64,000 nt of DNA from Chitinophaga pinensis (lineage in GTDB: Bacteria > Bacteroidota > Bacteroidia > Flavobacteriales > Flavobacteriaceae), in contig CAMCDQ010000001.1 of the NCBI GenBank assembly GCA_945873505.1, forward strand, positions 62,001 to 126,000. Direction: 5' to 3'. A model generated the notes under the pieces. It did not search any database. It was not told the origin of the DNA and saw nothing but the letters and a program-made list of their open reading frames with translations. Of the stretch, positions 1 through 8,917 are shown piece by piece. How positions within the stretch are numbered: position 1 is the stretch's first letter; the number at the start of each line of letters is the position of its first letter. The position numbers were made by a program, and so were the translations under genes.

Positions 1-1
1 A

Positions 2-949
2 AAAGTGCCAGGAAAAGTGGTTATTGAAGCCGAGAAAGTTACCAAAAGCTACGGTGAAAATACCATTCTAAAAGACATCACTTTATTGGTTGAACGCGGA
101 AGCAAAATTGCATTCGTTGGTCAAAACGGACAAGGAAAATCTACTTTTATTAAAGCAATTGTCAACGAATTTGAGTTTCAAGGAAGTATAAAATTAGGTC
201 ATAACGTTCAAGTTGGTTATTTTGCACAAAATCAAGCGGAGTATTTGGATGGCGAAATTACCTTGTTGCAAACGATGGAAGATGCCGCAACCGATACCAA
301 TCGTTCTAAGGTTCGCGACATGTTAGGTTCGTTTTTATTTCGTGGCGACGACGTTGAAAAAAAGGTAAAAGTCCTTTCTGGAGGCGAAAGAAATCGTCTG
401 GCGCTTTGCAAATTATTGTTGCAACCCATCAATGTTTTGGTTATGGATGAGCCTACAAATCACTTGGATATCAAGTCCAAAAACGTCCTGAAAGCCGCTT
501 TGCAAAAATACGAAGGGACGCTTTTACTTGTTTCTCACGACAGGGATTTCCTTCAAGGAATGTCGAATTTGGTTTATGAATTCAAAGACCAAAAAATCAA
601 GGAATATTTAGGCGATGTCAACTATTTCCTTGAACAACGCAACTTGGAAAACATGCGGGAAGTAGAGAAAAAAGATGCCATAAAACAAACAGCACCAAAA
701 GACAATAACAAAGCTTCCTACGAAGATCAGAAGAAAAATAAAGCGATTTACAATCGTTTGAGCAAAATTGAAAGTCAAATTAAGCAATTGGAAAAAGACA
801 TTCAAAACGATGATAAAATGGTCGCTTCAAACTATGATAAACACGCCGAAAACGCTGCGTTTTTCATGGCATACAACAAGAAGAAAGCCGAATTAGAAAA
901 GCTGCTTTTTGATTGGGAAGTGGTTCAGGAAGAAATCGATAATTTGTAG
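2..949 (+). CDS. ABC-F family ATPase, C-terminal part (5' truncated by window)
   Basis: This is the second ATPase half of an ABC-F protein, the soluble class of ABC ATPases that act on ribosomes rather than in membrane transport. The reading frame is open to the first base, so the N-terminal half lies outside the window; the GTG near the edge is an internal valine codon, not a start. Counting from that codon, the Walker A motif GQNGQGKST is at residues 39-47, the LSGGE signature at 124-128 and the Walker B VLVMDEP at 144-150, followed by TNHLD. The last 70-80 residues are Lys/Glu-rich and probably form the C-terminal coiled coil typical of Uup/YheS-like members. Which ABC-F subfamily it belongs to cannot be settled from half a protein. 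Confidence 0.93.
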   Translation, partial: KVPGKVVIEAEKVTKSYGENTILKDITLLVERGSKIAFVGQNGQGKSTFIKAIVNEFEFQGSIKLGHNVQVGYFAQNQAEYLDGEITLLQTMEDAATDTNRSKVRDMLGSFLFRGDDVEKKVKVLSGGERNRLALCKLLLQPINVLVMDEPTNHLDIKSKNVLKAALQKYEGTLLLVSHDRDFLQGMSNLVYEFKDQKIKEYLGDVNYFLEQRNLENMREVEKKDAIKQTAPKDNNKASYEDQKKNKAIYNRLSKIESQIKQLEKDIQNDDKMVASNYDKHAENAAFFMAYNKKKAELEKLLFDWEVVQEEIDNL

Positions 950-1003
950 TTTTAGGAGCTACCTGCCTTACAAAATTGAGGTATAGGATATTCCGCTCCA
1001 AGA
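950..1003. repeat. Possible remnant of a Flavobacterium-type palindromic repeat
   Basis: The spacer between the convergent ABC-F and GNAT genes begins with GGAGCTACCTGC and ends with a complementary GCTCC, with a small CCT/AGG hairpin between them. The beginning resembles the GGAGCTAATCCTGC start of the repeat at 17911-17983. It may be a decayed copy that now serves as a transcription stop. The similarity is short and the call is tentative. Confidence 0.3.
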
Positions 1004-1015
1004 CATAAATTTCAT

Positions 1016-2164
1016 TTATTTAAACGGATTTCGTTCCTTCCAAATCATTTCAGGTTCAAAATAACGAAATAGTTTGGCAATAAATAAATTGATAAACCAA
1101 TTGCTGTGTTGCATTAATCCGTACATTTTTTCGGGTTTGGCACCCACCGAACTTTTAATTTCTAAGGCGGTTCTCGCAAATACAATTCGATCGAATCCTT
1201 TGTTAATCGAATAACCAATCATATCATACAGCATATTCAAATACAGCATTTTCTCTCGTTGGCACTTTTCATCATAACCCAAAAAATAGGTATCAATATC
1301 GTTGCCATTTTTTATCAAAGTATTGAAGCCAATCAAAGTTTCCCCATTAAAATAACCATAAAAAAGAAATTTTTCTTTCAATGCTTTTTTGAAAATCCCA
1401 AAATGATTCTCGGGTAAGAAAAATGTATTGAAAGGGGCATTTTTGGCAACATCCATATACAATTCAAAAATTCTGTCTTTGTAATTTGCAATCTCTTCTA
1501 ATGACAATTTCCGTTTTGTAATTCCCTCTGCTTTTTTTCGCGCTCTTTTGAATTGATCGCGGTATTTTTTGCTCAAATCATTGGTATAATCATCAAAAGT
1601 ATGCCAATGTTTTTTTATCTCAAAAAGCATGTTGGGTTGCGTAGAAAATTTAAAATAGGAATGAAATTCTGGAACGTCAAATAACGAAATTTGTATTTCA
1701 GAGAAATCCTTAAAAATGATAAGATGAACTTTATTTCCCTGTTTCTGAATTTGTAATTTAAGCGCTCTAACTGCATTTTGTAAAGCAATTAAAATATCGG
1801 AAACCAAAACATTTTCTGAAAAACAAAAGGCATTTTGCCCTGTTAAAGTGTTGTTTCCCACAATTAAAATAGTAGAACTAAATTTTTTAAAAGCGAAATT
1901 TCTAATTATTGTTTTTATACAACGGTCTCTTTCTCCATAAGAACTCACAGCACTTAAATTGATTAATTGTGTTAAAGCAATTCCAACCAATTCTTCATTT
2001 TGGAACAAGCCAATAAAATTACATTTCATATTTTCAGGAGACGAAACCTCTAAAATATGTAAATATTCCTTGGATAGAAAAACATTTTTACCAGAAAACC
2101 CATCCCAATTTGTTGGAAATTCTGAAATTGAAGAATAGATTTTGTAAGTTATAGTTGCGTTCAA
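1016..2164 (-). CDS. GNAT-superfamily (FemAB/BioF2-like) acyltransferase, function unknown
   Basis: This 382-aa protein has no signal peptide and looks like a two-lobed acyl-CoA N-acyltransferase of the FemAB/BioF2 type. The second half (roughly residues 190-340) has the usual pattern: a basic KKYRDQFKRARKKAEG segment, then a strand reading YGYFNGETLIGFNTLI and a helix following YFLGYDEK. The first half is a degenerate copy of the same fold. Relatives add an amino acid to peptidoglycan or acylate small molecules, but no substrate can be inferred here. It is convergent with the ABC-F gene and divergent from the pterin dehydratase gene. Confidence 0.65.
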   Translation of the reverse strand: MNATITYKIYSSISEFPTNWDGFSGKNVFLSKEYLHILEVSSPENMKCNFIGLFQNEELVGIALTQLINLSAVSSYGERDRCIKTIIRNFAFKKFSSTILIVGNNTLTGQNAFCFSENVLVSDILIALQNAVRALKLQIQKQGNKVHLIIFKDFSEIQISLFDVPEFHSYFKFSTQPNMLFEIKKHWHTFDDYTNDLSKKYRDQFKRARKKAEGITKRKLSLEEIANYKDRIFELYMDVAKNAPFNTFFLPENHFGIFKKALKEKFLFYGYFNGETLIGFNTLIKNGNDIDTYFLGYDEKCQREKMLYLNMLYDMIGYSINKGFDRIVFARTALEIKSSVGAKPEKMYGLMQHSNWFINLFIAKLFRYFEPEMIWKERNPFK

Positions 2165-2259
2165 ATGAATGGCAAATTAATAGTTGTCTAAAGTACTATT
2201 TAAAGTTAAAGTAGAAAACAATTCCGCATTTTTTAACTAATTTTATAAAAAGTTTAGCA

Positions 2260-2538
2260 ATGAAAAAATATAATAAGGAAGAAGCAGCGCCTTTGCTTTT
2301 AAATTTAAACGATTGGCAGTTTAATTCAGATGGTATTGAGAAAAAATTTCAGTTTAAGAATTTTACTGAAGCACTTGGCTTTATAGTAAAAGTAGGTGTG
2401 GTTTCTGAAAAAATGAACCATCATCCAGAATTATTTAATGTTTATAATAAAGTAAACATCCGTTTAACTACTCACGATGCAGGAGGCGTAACGGATAAAG
2501 ATATTAAGTTGGCTTCTGAAATTGATCGGTTTTTATAA
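2260..2538 (+). CDS. phhB: 4a-hydroxytetrahydrobiopterin dehydratase (PCD/PhhB family)
   Basis: A 92-aa cytoplasmic protein of the pterin-4a-carbinolamine dehydratase family, normal for the family in length. It carries the hallmark HHPE motif (residues 54-57) and the second histidine in TTHDAGG (His72), which form the pterin-binding active site. The enzyme regenerates dihydrobiopterin from the 4a-carbinolamine made by aromatic amino acid hydroxylases; some members instead take part in molybdopterin or folate metabolism. No hydroxylase gene is nearby, so the physiological partner is unknown. Confidence 0.9.
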   Translation: MKKYNKEEAAPLLLNLNDWQFNSDGIEKKFQFKNFTEALGFIVKVGVVSEKMNHHPELFNVYNKVNIRLTTHDAGGVTDKDIKLASEIDRFL

Positions 2539-2582
2539 GATTTAAAAAGTCCCAATTTAAATAAATTCAATACCTTAAAAGC

Positions 2583-2622
2583 TTGTTTGGGTTGCAAAAA
2601 TTATATAATTTTGCAACCCAAA
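2583..2622 (+). promoter_or_regulatory. tig promoter embedded in a 37-bp palindrome
   Basis: Two perfect 14-bp arms, TTTGGGTTGCAAAA (2586-2599) and its reverse complement (2609-2622), flank a 9-nt AT centre. A Bacteroidota -7 element TAATTTTG (2606-2613) lies across the centre and second arm, and TTG (2583-2585) lies 20 bp upstream of it at about -33. Transcription would start close to 2620, about 30 nt before tig. The palindrome could be an operator for a dimeric regulator or, read as RNA, the terminator of the upstream phhB gene. Confidence 0.6.
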
Positions 2623-2647
2623 TTTAGTATGTAAATTAATAAAGAAA

Positions 2648-3973
2648 ATGGATATCAAAAGAGTAGCAATTAACGCTGTAAATGAAGTGATTGTGATTAC
2701 TGTAGTTCACATGGATTACAAAGGTCAGGTTCAAAAAAGAATAAACGAAAAAATGCCTTTGGCAACCGTTAAAGGTTTTAGAAAAGGTGCTGTGCCAAAA
2801 GATTTAGTTGAAAAACAATACGGAAGAGCAATTAAAATTGAAGAAGTTGATAAAGTAGTTGCTTTGGCATTAGAAAGATACATTCAATCAGAACGTTTAA
2901 ATCTTCTTGGAACTCCTTTGGCAAAAGAAAATGCTGCCTTTTCTTGGGATGACGAAGAAATGGTATTTGAATATGAAATTGGTTTAGTGCCAAGTTTTGA
3001 TTTGGATTTAGAAGCTAAAAATAACATCATAAAATATGTAGTTTCAGCCGATGATAAAATGATTAATGAACAAGTAGTGCGAATTCAGAAACAATTTGGA
3101 ACTCCAACACCTCAAACGGTTGTTGAAGAAAGTTTTGATATTTCTGGAACTTTCACCAATGCTGAAAAAGAAATCAATACGCCTTCTACAATTACTACAT
3201 CTCTTTTTAAAGATAAAAAAACAGGCGCTAAATTCATTGGGAAAAAAGTGGGTGATGTGGTTACTGTAAACACAAAAGGTTTATTTGATGACGATCACCA
3301 GTTGATGGACGTTTTGAAAGTAAGCCACGATGATGTTCACGGCTTGGAAATTGATGTAGATTTTACAATCGAAAAAATCAACGGAACAGATTTAGCAGAA
3401 TTGAATCAAGAGTTGTTTGATAAACTTTTTGGACCTGGAAATGTTGCTTCATTAGAAGAATTGAGAGCAAAAATTAAAGAAGATGCTGAAATTCAATTTG
3501 CGCAACAAGCAGACCAAAAATTGATGGCAGATGTTACCGATTTCTTGGTTGAAAATACAAAATTTGATTTGCCAGATGCCTTCTTAAAAAGATGGTTGCA
3601 AACTGTAGGTGAGAAAAATCTTTCGCCAGAAGAAGCAGAAGTGGAATATGCAAGATCTGAAAAAGGTTTGCGTTACCAATTAATCGAAGGAAGAGCATTG
3701 TCTCAAGCAAACATCCAAGTTACATTTGAAGATTTAAAAGCATTTACAGCAAAATCTATCAGACAACAAATGGCGCAGTTTGGGCAAACTAATCCTACAG
3801 ATGAAGAAGTGCAAGGAATTGTAGCAAGAGTTTTATCAAATCAAGAGGAGGTTAAAAAACTTTCTGATCAAGTGGTGGGTGATAAATTGTTGCTTTTATT
3901 CAAAGAAAAAGCGAATGCTAAAGAAAAGAAAGTAACTTATCCTGAATTTATAGCTGCTTTTTACGGAGAATAA
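2648..3973 (+). CDS. tig: Trigger factor
   Basis: This 441-aa protein is a ribosome-associated chaperone that receives nascent chains at the exit tunnel. The N-terminal ribosome-binding domain contains the signature GFRKGAVPKDLV (about residues 39-50). It is followed by a divergent middle domain in the position of the FKBP-type peptidyl-prolyl isomerase (about 130-250) and a long helical, Gln/Glu/Lys-rich C-terminal substrate-binding domain. The weak conservation of the isomerase domain is common in Bacteroidota. It stands directly upstream of clpP and clpX, the classic tig-clpP-clpX order, with a terminator-like hairpin between tig and clpP. Confidence 0.95.
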   Translation: MDIKRVAINAVNEVIVITVVHMDYKGQVQKRINEKMPLATVKGFRKGAVPKDLVEKQYGRAIKIEEVDKVVALALERYIQSERLNLLGTPLAKENAAFSWDDEEMVFEYEIGLVPSFDLDLEAKNNIIKYVVSADDKMINEQVVRIQKQFGTPTPQTVVEESFDISGTFTNAEKEINTPSTITTSLFKDKKTGAKFIGKKVGDVVTVNTKGLFDDDHQLMDVLKVSHDDVHGLEIDVDFTIEKINGTDLAELNQELFDKLFGPGNVASLEELRAKIKEDAEIQFAQQADQKLMADVTDFLVENTKFDLPDAFLKRWLQTVGEKNLSPEEAEVEYARSEKGLRYQLIEGRALSQANIQVTFEDLKAFTAKSIRQQMAQFGQTNPTDEEVQGIVARVLSNQEEVKKLSDQVVGDKLLLLFKEKANAKEKKVTYPEFIAAFYGE

Positions 3974-4025
3974 ATTCTAGATTAGACAGTTTTCATTTGA
4001 TAAACAATAAAAAAGAATTATATTT

Positions 4026-4062
4026 GAGTGTCAGAAAATTATTTTTTGGCACTCTTTTATTT
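4026..4062 (+). terminator. Rho-independent terminator after tig
   Basis: GAGTGTCA (4026-4033) pairs with TGGCACTC (4047-4054), allowing one G-T pair, and is followed by TTTTATTT. A -7-like TAACTTTG lies just downstream at 4075-4082 and could drive clpP separately, although no TTG is seen at the right distance. Confidence 0.65.
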
Positions 4063-4125
4063 AATGCTTTGCATTAACTTTGTACAGAATTTAGACATTA
4101 TTTTAAACTTATTAATAATAAAAAA

Positions 4126-4830
4126 ATGAATTACGGTAAAGACCCAAGAGTTTCGCTCGAACAGGCGAAGCAATTTAAAAAATTTGCTATAAAACACCAA
4201 GGAGTGAACAGTTTGTATTACGATAAAATCGTAAACGCAATGACTCCAAAGGGAATGACTCCATATATCATCGAAGAACGCCAGTTAAATATCTCTCAAT
4301 TAGACGTATTTTCGAGATTAATGATGGACAGAATTATCTTTTTGGGAACAGGAATCGATGACCAAATTGCCAATATTGTTCAGGCGCAATTATTATTTTT
4401 AGAAAGTGCTGATGCGTCAAAAGACATTCAAATTTACATCAATTCTCCAGGCGGAAGCGTTTATGCTGGTTTGGGAATTTATGACACCATGCAATATATC
4501 AAACCCGATGTATCCACCATTTGCACCGGAATGGCTGCTTCAATGGGAGCTGTTTTATTGTGTGCTGGCGCGGAAGGAAAACGTTCTGCGTTGCCACATT
4601 CAAGAGTTATGATTCACCAACCATCTGGCGGAGCGCAAGGAGTTGCTACCGATATGGAAATCAACTTGCGTGAAATGTTAAAGCTAAAAGACGAATTATA
4701 CCAAATAATTTCTAAGCATTCAGGACAAACTTTCGAGAAAGTGCACTTGGATTCAGAACGTGATTATTGGATGATTGCCGATGAAGCAAAAGAATACGGA
4801 ATGATTGATGAAGTGTTGAGAAGAGGATAA
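4126..4830 (+). CDS. clpP: ATP-dependent Clp protease proteolytic subunit
   Basis: This 234-aa protein forms the tetradecameric serine peptidase barrel that degrades proteins unfolded by ClpX or ClpA/C. The catalytic triad is visible: Ser139 in GMAASMGAV, His164 in MIHQPSGG, and Asp213 in ERDYWM. The oxyanion-hole stretch [10 protein letters not shown] is at about residues 106-115. There is an extension of about 40 residues before the usual ClpP start, which may be a propeptide removed on assembly. clpX follows after a repeat-containing spacer, so the two are probably cotranscribed. Confidence 0.97.
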   Translation: MNYGKDPRVSLEQAKQFKKFAIKHQGVNSLYYDKIVNAMTPKGMTPYIIEERQLNISQLDVFSRLMMDRIIFLGTGIDDQIANIVQAQLLFLESADASKDIQIYINSPGGSVYAGLGIYDTMQYIKPDVSTICTGMAASMGAVLLCAGAEGKRSALPHSRVMIHQPSGGAQGVATDMEINLREMLKLKDELYQIISKHSGQTFEKVHLDSERDYWMIADEAKEYGMIDEVLRRG

Positions 4831-4834
4831 ATAG

Positions 4835-4900
4835 TTATTGGTTGTTGGTTAATGGTTGTTGGTATTTTACCATCAACTATCAGCCATCAACTACCAACCA
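4835..4900 (+). repeat. GTTGTTG-type repeat with inverted half, between clpP and clpX
   Basis: The spacer holds degenerate GGTTGTTGGTT and ATGGTTGTTGGT units followed by their imperfect complement (ACCATCAACTA, CCATCAACTACCAACC), so the transcript could fold. The same GTTGTTG heptamer recurs twice, four units each time, inside the pyruvate dehydrogenase E2 gene (21289 and 21643). The reading frame of clpX runs open through it, but the product would be unlike any ClpX N-terminus. Confidence 0.6.
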
Positions 4901-4907
4901 AAAACAA

Positions 4908-6140
4908 ATGGCAAAAGAAAAATTAGAATGTTCCTTCTGTGGAAGAAAAAAACCAGAAACCAACTTATTGATTGCTGGAATAGATGCGCATATTTGTGAT
5001 AAATGTATCGAACAAGCACACGGAATTGTTGTAGAAGAAATAAAATCTAATGGAAGTTCTAAAGCAGTTGGGGATTTAATTCTTAAAAAACCAAAAGAAA
5101 TTAGAGCGTTCCTTGATCAATATGTTATTGGGCAAGACCAAACCAAAAAAGTAATGGCAGTTGCAGTTTACAATCATTACAAACGATTGATGCAACAAGA
5201 ATTAGATTATGAAGTGGAAATTGAAAAATCCAATATCATTATGGTGGGGCAAACAGGAACCGGAAAAACATTGGTCGCCAAAACCATTGCAAAAATGTTG
5301 GACGTTCCTTTGGCTATTGTTGACGCCACGGTTTTAACCGAAGCAGGATATGTGGGCGAAGATGTTGAAAGTATTTTGACGCGTTTGCTTCAAGCTGCCG
5401 ATTACGATGTTGCCAAAGCTGAAAGAGGAATAGTATTCATTGACGAAATTGATAAAATTGCCCGCAAAGGAGATAACCCATCAATTACCCGTGATGTTTC
5501 TGGAGAAGGCGTGCAACAAGCTTTACTTAAATTATTGGAAGGAACGGTTGTAAACGTGCCGCCAAAAGGAGGTAGAAAACACCCAGATCAGAAATTTGTA
5601 GAAGTCAATACTCAGAATATTTTGTTTATTGCCGGTGGTGCTTTTGATGGAATTGAAAGAATAATTTCTAAAAGACTGAACCGTCAGGCCGTTGGATATA
5701 GCACGTCTAAAAATGCTGATAATATCAATAAAGACAATTTATTGCAATATATCATTCCAAAAGACATCAAAGATTTTGGTTTGATTCCTGAAATTATTGG
5801 TCGTTTGCCAGTGCTAACCCACATGGATCCATTGGATAGAGAAACATTGAGAGCCATTTTAACCGAGCCTAAAAACGCTTTAATTAAGCAGTACAAAAAG
5901 TTGTTTTTAATGGACGAGGTCGAATTTACCATTTCCGAGGAAGCTTTGGATTTTATTGTAGATAAAGCTTTAGAATATAAATTAGGTGCTCGCGGATTAC
6001 GTTCTTTATGCGAAGCCATTCTTACCGATGCGATGTATGATTTGCCAAGTTCCGATGAAAAAACGTTGGAAATTGACCGAGAATATGCACAACACACGTT
6101 GAGTAAAAACTTATTGAAACGCTTGGAAATAGCTTCGTAA
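4908..6140 (+). CDS. clpX: ATP-dependent Clp protease ATP-binding subunit ClpX
   Basis: A 410-aa AAA+ unfoldase that feeds substrates into ClpP. The start at 4908 was chosen because [13 protein letters not shown] begins exactly at the zinc-binding domain; the frame is open 22 codons further upstream, but that stretch is encoded by a repeat. Zinc ligands are Cys8, Cys11, Cys30 and Cys33. Walker A GQTGTGKT is at 114-121, Walker B is [11 protein letters not shown], and the C-terminal part has the LGARGLR sensor-2 segment. Length and architecture are typical. It completes the tig-clpP-clpX group and converges on the GH3-family gene. Confidence 0.97.
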   Translation: MAKEKLECSFCGRKKPETNLLIAGIDAHICDKCIEQAHGIVVEEIKSNGSSKAVGDLILKKPKEIRAFLDQYVIGQDQTKKVMAVAVYNHYKRLMQQELDYEVEIEKSNIIMVGQTGTGKTLVAKTIAKMLDVPLAIVDATVLTEAGYVGEDVESILTRLLQAADYDVAKAERGIVFIDEIDKIARKGDNPSITRDVSGEGVQQALLKLLEGTVVNVPPKGGRKHPDQKFVEVNTQNILFIAGGAFDGIERIISKRLNRQAVGYSTSKNADNINKDNLLQYIIPKDIKDFGLIPEIIGRLPVLTHMDPLDRETLRAILTEPKNALIKQYKKLFLMDEVEFTISEEALDFIVDKALEYKLGARGLRSLCEAILTDAMYDLPSSDEKTLEIDREYAQHTLSKNLLKRLEIAS

Positions 6141-6146
6141 TTCTAA

Positions 6147-6179
6147 ATAAAAAACTGTCTAATTTTAGATCGTTTTTTA
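6147..6179. terminator. Possible bidirectional terminator between clpX and the GH3-family gene
   Basis: The 36-bp convergent spacer contains AAAAAACTG..CTAA facing TTAGATCGTTTTTT, an imperfect A/T-bounded hairpin that could end transcription from both sides. Pairing is weak in the stem. Confidence 0.4.
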
Positions 6180-7697
6180 TTTTATAATCTGCATTCCCTT
6201 TAATTTTTCTAAATAATCCCGTTGATTGGATAGCCTCGGAATTTTGTGTTGACCTCCTAATTTGTTCTGGTCTTTCAGCCAATCGTAAAATAAATTAGGG
6301 CGTGCAATATTCACTTGCAATGGATTTAAAGTCATATTATTATAGCGCTTGGCTTCATAATCCGAGTTTAAAGTTTGCAGTGTTTCATCTAATATTTTGC
6401 CAAAAGCAATAGGATCTGATGGGTTTTTCTTAAATTCTATCATCCATTCATGAGCCCCTTTTTCTTTGTCTTTCATGAAAATAGGAGCGACCGTATAATC
6501 CACTATTTCAGTATTGGTAAGTTGACACGCTTTGGCAATAGCTCGGTCGGAATTTTCAACCATCAACTCTTCGCCAAAAACATTAATGTGGTGTTTGGTT
6601 CTTCCAGTAACTCTTATTCTGTAGGGGTTTAACGAGGTAAATCTAACAGTGTCCCCAATCATATAGCGCCACAAGCCAGAATTTGTAGTAATTACAATGG
6701 CGTAATTTTTATTCAATTCTACATCGCACAAGCGAATGGCAATTTGGTTTGAAGTTCCAAAAGTTTCCATCGGAATGAACTCGTAGAAAATCCCGTAATC
6801 CAACATCAACAGTAAATCATTGGAATTATTCAAATCTTGAATGGCAAAAAAACCTTCGGAAGCATTGTAAATTTCGTAATATTTGAAATCGCTTTTTGGC
6901 ACTATTTTTTGATATTGCTCCCGATACGGATCGAAACTTACGCCACCGTGGAAATACACTTCCAAATTTGGCCAGATTTCTAAAAGATTTCCTTTTCCAG
7001 TTTCTTCAAGAACTTTATTTAGTAAGACCAACATCCACGAAGGAACACCAGCAAAACTGGTAACATTTTCAGTTTTAGTTTCATTGATAATGGCTGTAAT
7101 TTTGGTTTCCCATTCGCTCATCAAAGAAACTTTATTGCTTGGCGTACTACTGTATTCAGCCCAAATCGGCATATTTTCAATTAGAATAGCAGACAAATCT
7201 CCAAAAAAAGTATTGTTGTTTTCGTAGATTTGAGAACTTCCACCAAGACGTAAACTTTTGCCTAAAAATAACTCTGAATTTTCATTGTTATTCAAATACA
7301 AACACAACAAATCTTTACTTCCTTTATAATGACAATCTTCTAAAGCTTCAGTACTAACAGGGATAAATTTGCTTTTGGCGTTGGTTGTCCCACTCGATTT
7401 TGCAAACCATTTTATAGGTGTGCCCCAAAACACATTTTGTTCGCCTTGTCGCGTACGCTCTATTAAAGGTTGCAAATCTTCATAGGATGAAATGGGAACT
7501 CTTTCGATAAAAGTAGCATACGATTTCATCGATTCAAATCCGTTTTCCAAACCTACAAAAGTGTTCTCAGACGAACGAATCAGATTCATTAGCAATTCTT
7601 CTTGTACCTCATTTGGGTATTTTAAGAACAACTCCATCTGATGGATGCGCTGTTTTAAAACCCAAGCGGCAAAAGAATTGATAATTGATATTGGCAT
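6177..7697 (-). CDS. GH3 auxin-responsive-promoter family acyl-adenylating enzyme
   Basis: This 506-aa protein belongs to the GH3 family, members of the ANL adenylating superfamily. Plant GH3 proteins conjugate amino acids to auxin or jasmonate; the bacterial members are uncharacterised. The phosphate-binding loop is KSSGTTNAKSKFIPVS (about residues 103-118). Further conserved blocks are YEIYNASEGFFAIQD (about 273-287), LWRYMIGDTVRF (about 345-356) and GRTKHHINVFGEEL (about 366-379). No signal peptide is present. The acid and acceptor are unknown. Its upstream side is occupied by a 189-bp inverted-repeat element. Confidence 0.88.
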   Translation of the reverse strand: MPISIINSFAAWVLKQRIHQMELFLKYPNEVQEELLMNLIRSSENTFVGLENGFESMKSYATFIERVPISSYEDLQPLIERTRQGEQNVFWGTPIKWFAKSSGTTNAKSKFIPVSTEALEDCHYKGSKDLLCLYLNNNENSELFLGKSLRLGGSSQIYENNNTFFGDLSAILIENMPIWAEYSSTPSNKVSLMSEWETKITAIINETKTENVTSFAGVPSWMLVLLNKVLEETGKGNLLEIWPNLEVYFHGGVSFDPYREQYQKIVPKSDFKYYEIYNASEGFFAIQDLNNSNDLLLMLDYGIFYEFIPMETFGTSNQIAIRLCDVELNKNYAIVITTNSGLWRYMIGDTVRFTSLNPYRIRVTGRTKHHINVFGEELMVENSDRAIAKACQLTNTEIVDYTVAPIFMKDKEKGAHEWMIEFKKNPSDPIAFGKILDETLQTLNSDYEAKRYNNMTLNPLQVNIARPNLFYDWLKDQNKLGGQHKIPRLSNQRDYLEKLKGMQIIK

Positions 7698-7733
7698 TCT
7701 GATTTTAGATTTAGTTTTAGAATTTTAGATTTG

Positions 7734-7922
7734 TTAAGGCGGGTTCTATAAATTAGCCGATAGTTGTTTTTGAATTTATTTTGGATAGATTTTTTTTATT
7801 TTTTATTTCAAATAGTAGGCTATTTGAACTCAAAAACAGGAAAAAGATGCTAAAATAAAACAAAAAGAACATCGGTTAAATTTCAAATTTTATAAAAAAC
7901 TAATTTTTAGAACCCACCTTAA
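7734..7922. mobile_element. MITE-like 189-bp imperfect inverted repeat
   Basis: The 303-bp gap 7698-8000 has no gene but holds a long palindrome. Its outer 23-bp arms (7734-7756 and 7900-7922) match at 21 positions and begin TTAAGGYGGGTTCTA. The arms continue inward with related sequences such as CCGATAGTTGTTTTTG facing CAAAAAGAACATCGG. A short hairpin CAAATAG-TAGG-CTATTTG sits near the centre (7809-7826). Both ends are TTAA, which could be part of the arm or a target duplication. It has no coding capacity. This architecture fits a non-autonomous miniature element moved by a transposase encoded elsewhere. Confidence 0.6.
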
Positions 7923-8000
7923 ATGACAAACAAATGCTAACTTTACCAAAAATAGCAATTTTTCGGAACTTTAAACTCCAAACCTTAAACTTTTAAATTA

Positions 8001-8795
8001 ATGACATACGAAGGCGTCCTCAAAAAAATGCAAACCCAGTTTGAAAATCCTATTCAATATTATTTGATTTTTCAAGATAGTTTTCTAAATGTCAATCAGT
8101 TATTGAATAAAAATATTGAAATTAATTTTTTAGGTTATGAATGTTTGAATTGTGCAAAAAAGAAGAAAATTTTCCGCCAAGGATTTTGCTATGATTGTTT
8201 TTATTCAAGTCCTGCGGTAGGAGATTGGATTATGAAACCAGAGTTGAGTACCGCACATCTTGGCATTCAAGATCGAGATTTGGCCTATGAAGAAAAAGTG
8301 CAATTGCAACCGCACATTGTTTATTTGGCTTTGTCAAGCGAAGTAAAAGTTGGGGTTACACGCAATACGCAAGTTCCCACACGTTGGATTGATCAAGGAG
8401 CCGAAAAGGCAATTGCTATTGTTGAAGTTCCCAATCGGTATTTGGCAGGAATTACCGAAGTTGCCCTAAAAAATAATTTTGCAGATAAAACCAATTGGCG
8501 TAAAATGCTTACTAATGATATCGTTTTCACTGATTTAATTAAAGAACGAAAAAAACTCTTGCTTTTATTGCCAGATGAAGTTCGGGAGTATTTTCATTTA
8601 GAAAAAAATGATTTATATGAAATGAACTATCCTGTATTAGAATATCCAAATAAAATAAACAGTCTAAGTTTAGATAAAACTCCTAATTTCAAAGGCAAAT
8701 TAACAGGCATAAAAGGGCAATATCTTATTTTTGAAGATGGAACTGTTTTTAATGTTCGAAGTTCAGAAGGATATATAGTTAGGATTGAAGTGTAA
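8001..8795 (+). CDS. DUF2797 domain protein (zinc-ribbon plus GIY-YIG-like fold)
   Basis: This 264-aa cytoplasmic protein matches the DUF2797 family, whose function is unknown. A four-cysteine zinc ribbon lies near the start: CLNC (about residues 50-53) and CYDC (about 66-69). Then comes a conserved core containing HLGIQDRDLAYEE, VYLALSSEVKVGVTR and PTRWIDQGA. The YLA..KVGVTR pattern resembles the GIY-YIG nuclease core, but the full catalytic set cannot be identified by eye. It lies just downstream of the inverted-repeat element, in a single-gene unit. Confidence 0.8.
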   Translation: MTYEGVLKKMQTQFENPIQYYLIFQDSFLNVNQLLNKNIEINFLGYECLNCAKKKKIFRQGFCYDCFYSSPAVGDWIMKPELSTAHLGIQDRDLAYEEKVQLQPHIVYLALSSEVKVGVTRNTQVPTRWIDQGAEKAIAIVEVPNRYLAGITEVALKNNFADKTNWRKMLTNDIVFTDLIKERKKLLLLLPDEVREYFHLEKNDLYEMNYPVLEYPNKINSLSLDKTPNFKGKLTGIKGQYLIFEDGTVFNVRSSEGYIVRIEV

Positions 8796-8917
8796 TTGCT
8801 ATCCAAACAGTACTTTCATTAAAACTGTCAAAGCATTTGTCCCTTAAACAATTATTTATTAACACTCATTGCAAATATAGTTTTAATCTCAATTTCTTTT
8901 GCTAATTTGCAGTAATT

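Noticed and set aside
4842..4907. N-terminal extension of ClpX
   Set aside because: The 22 codons are encoded by a GTTGTTG-type repeat and resemble no ClpX; the zinc finger starts directly at [10 protein letters not shown].
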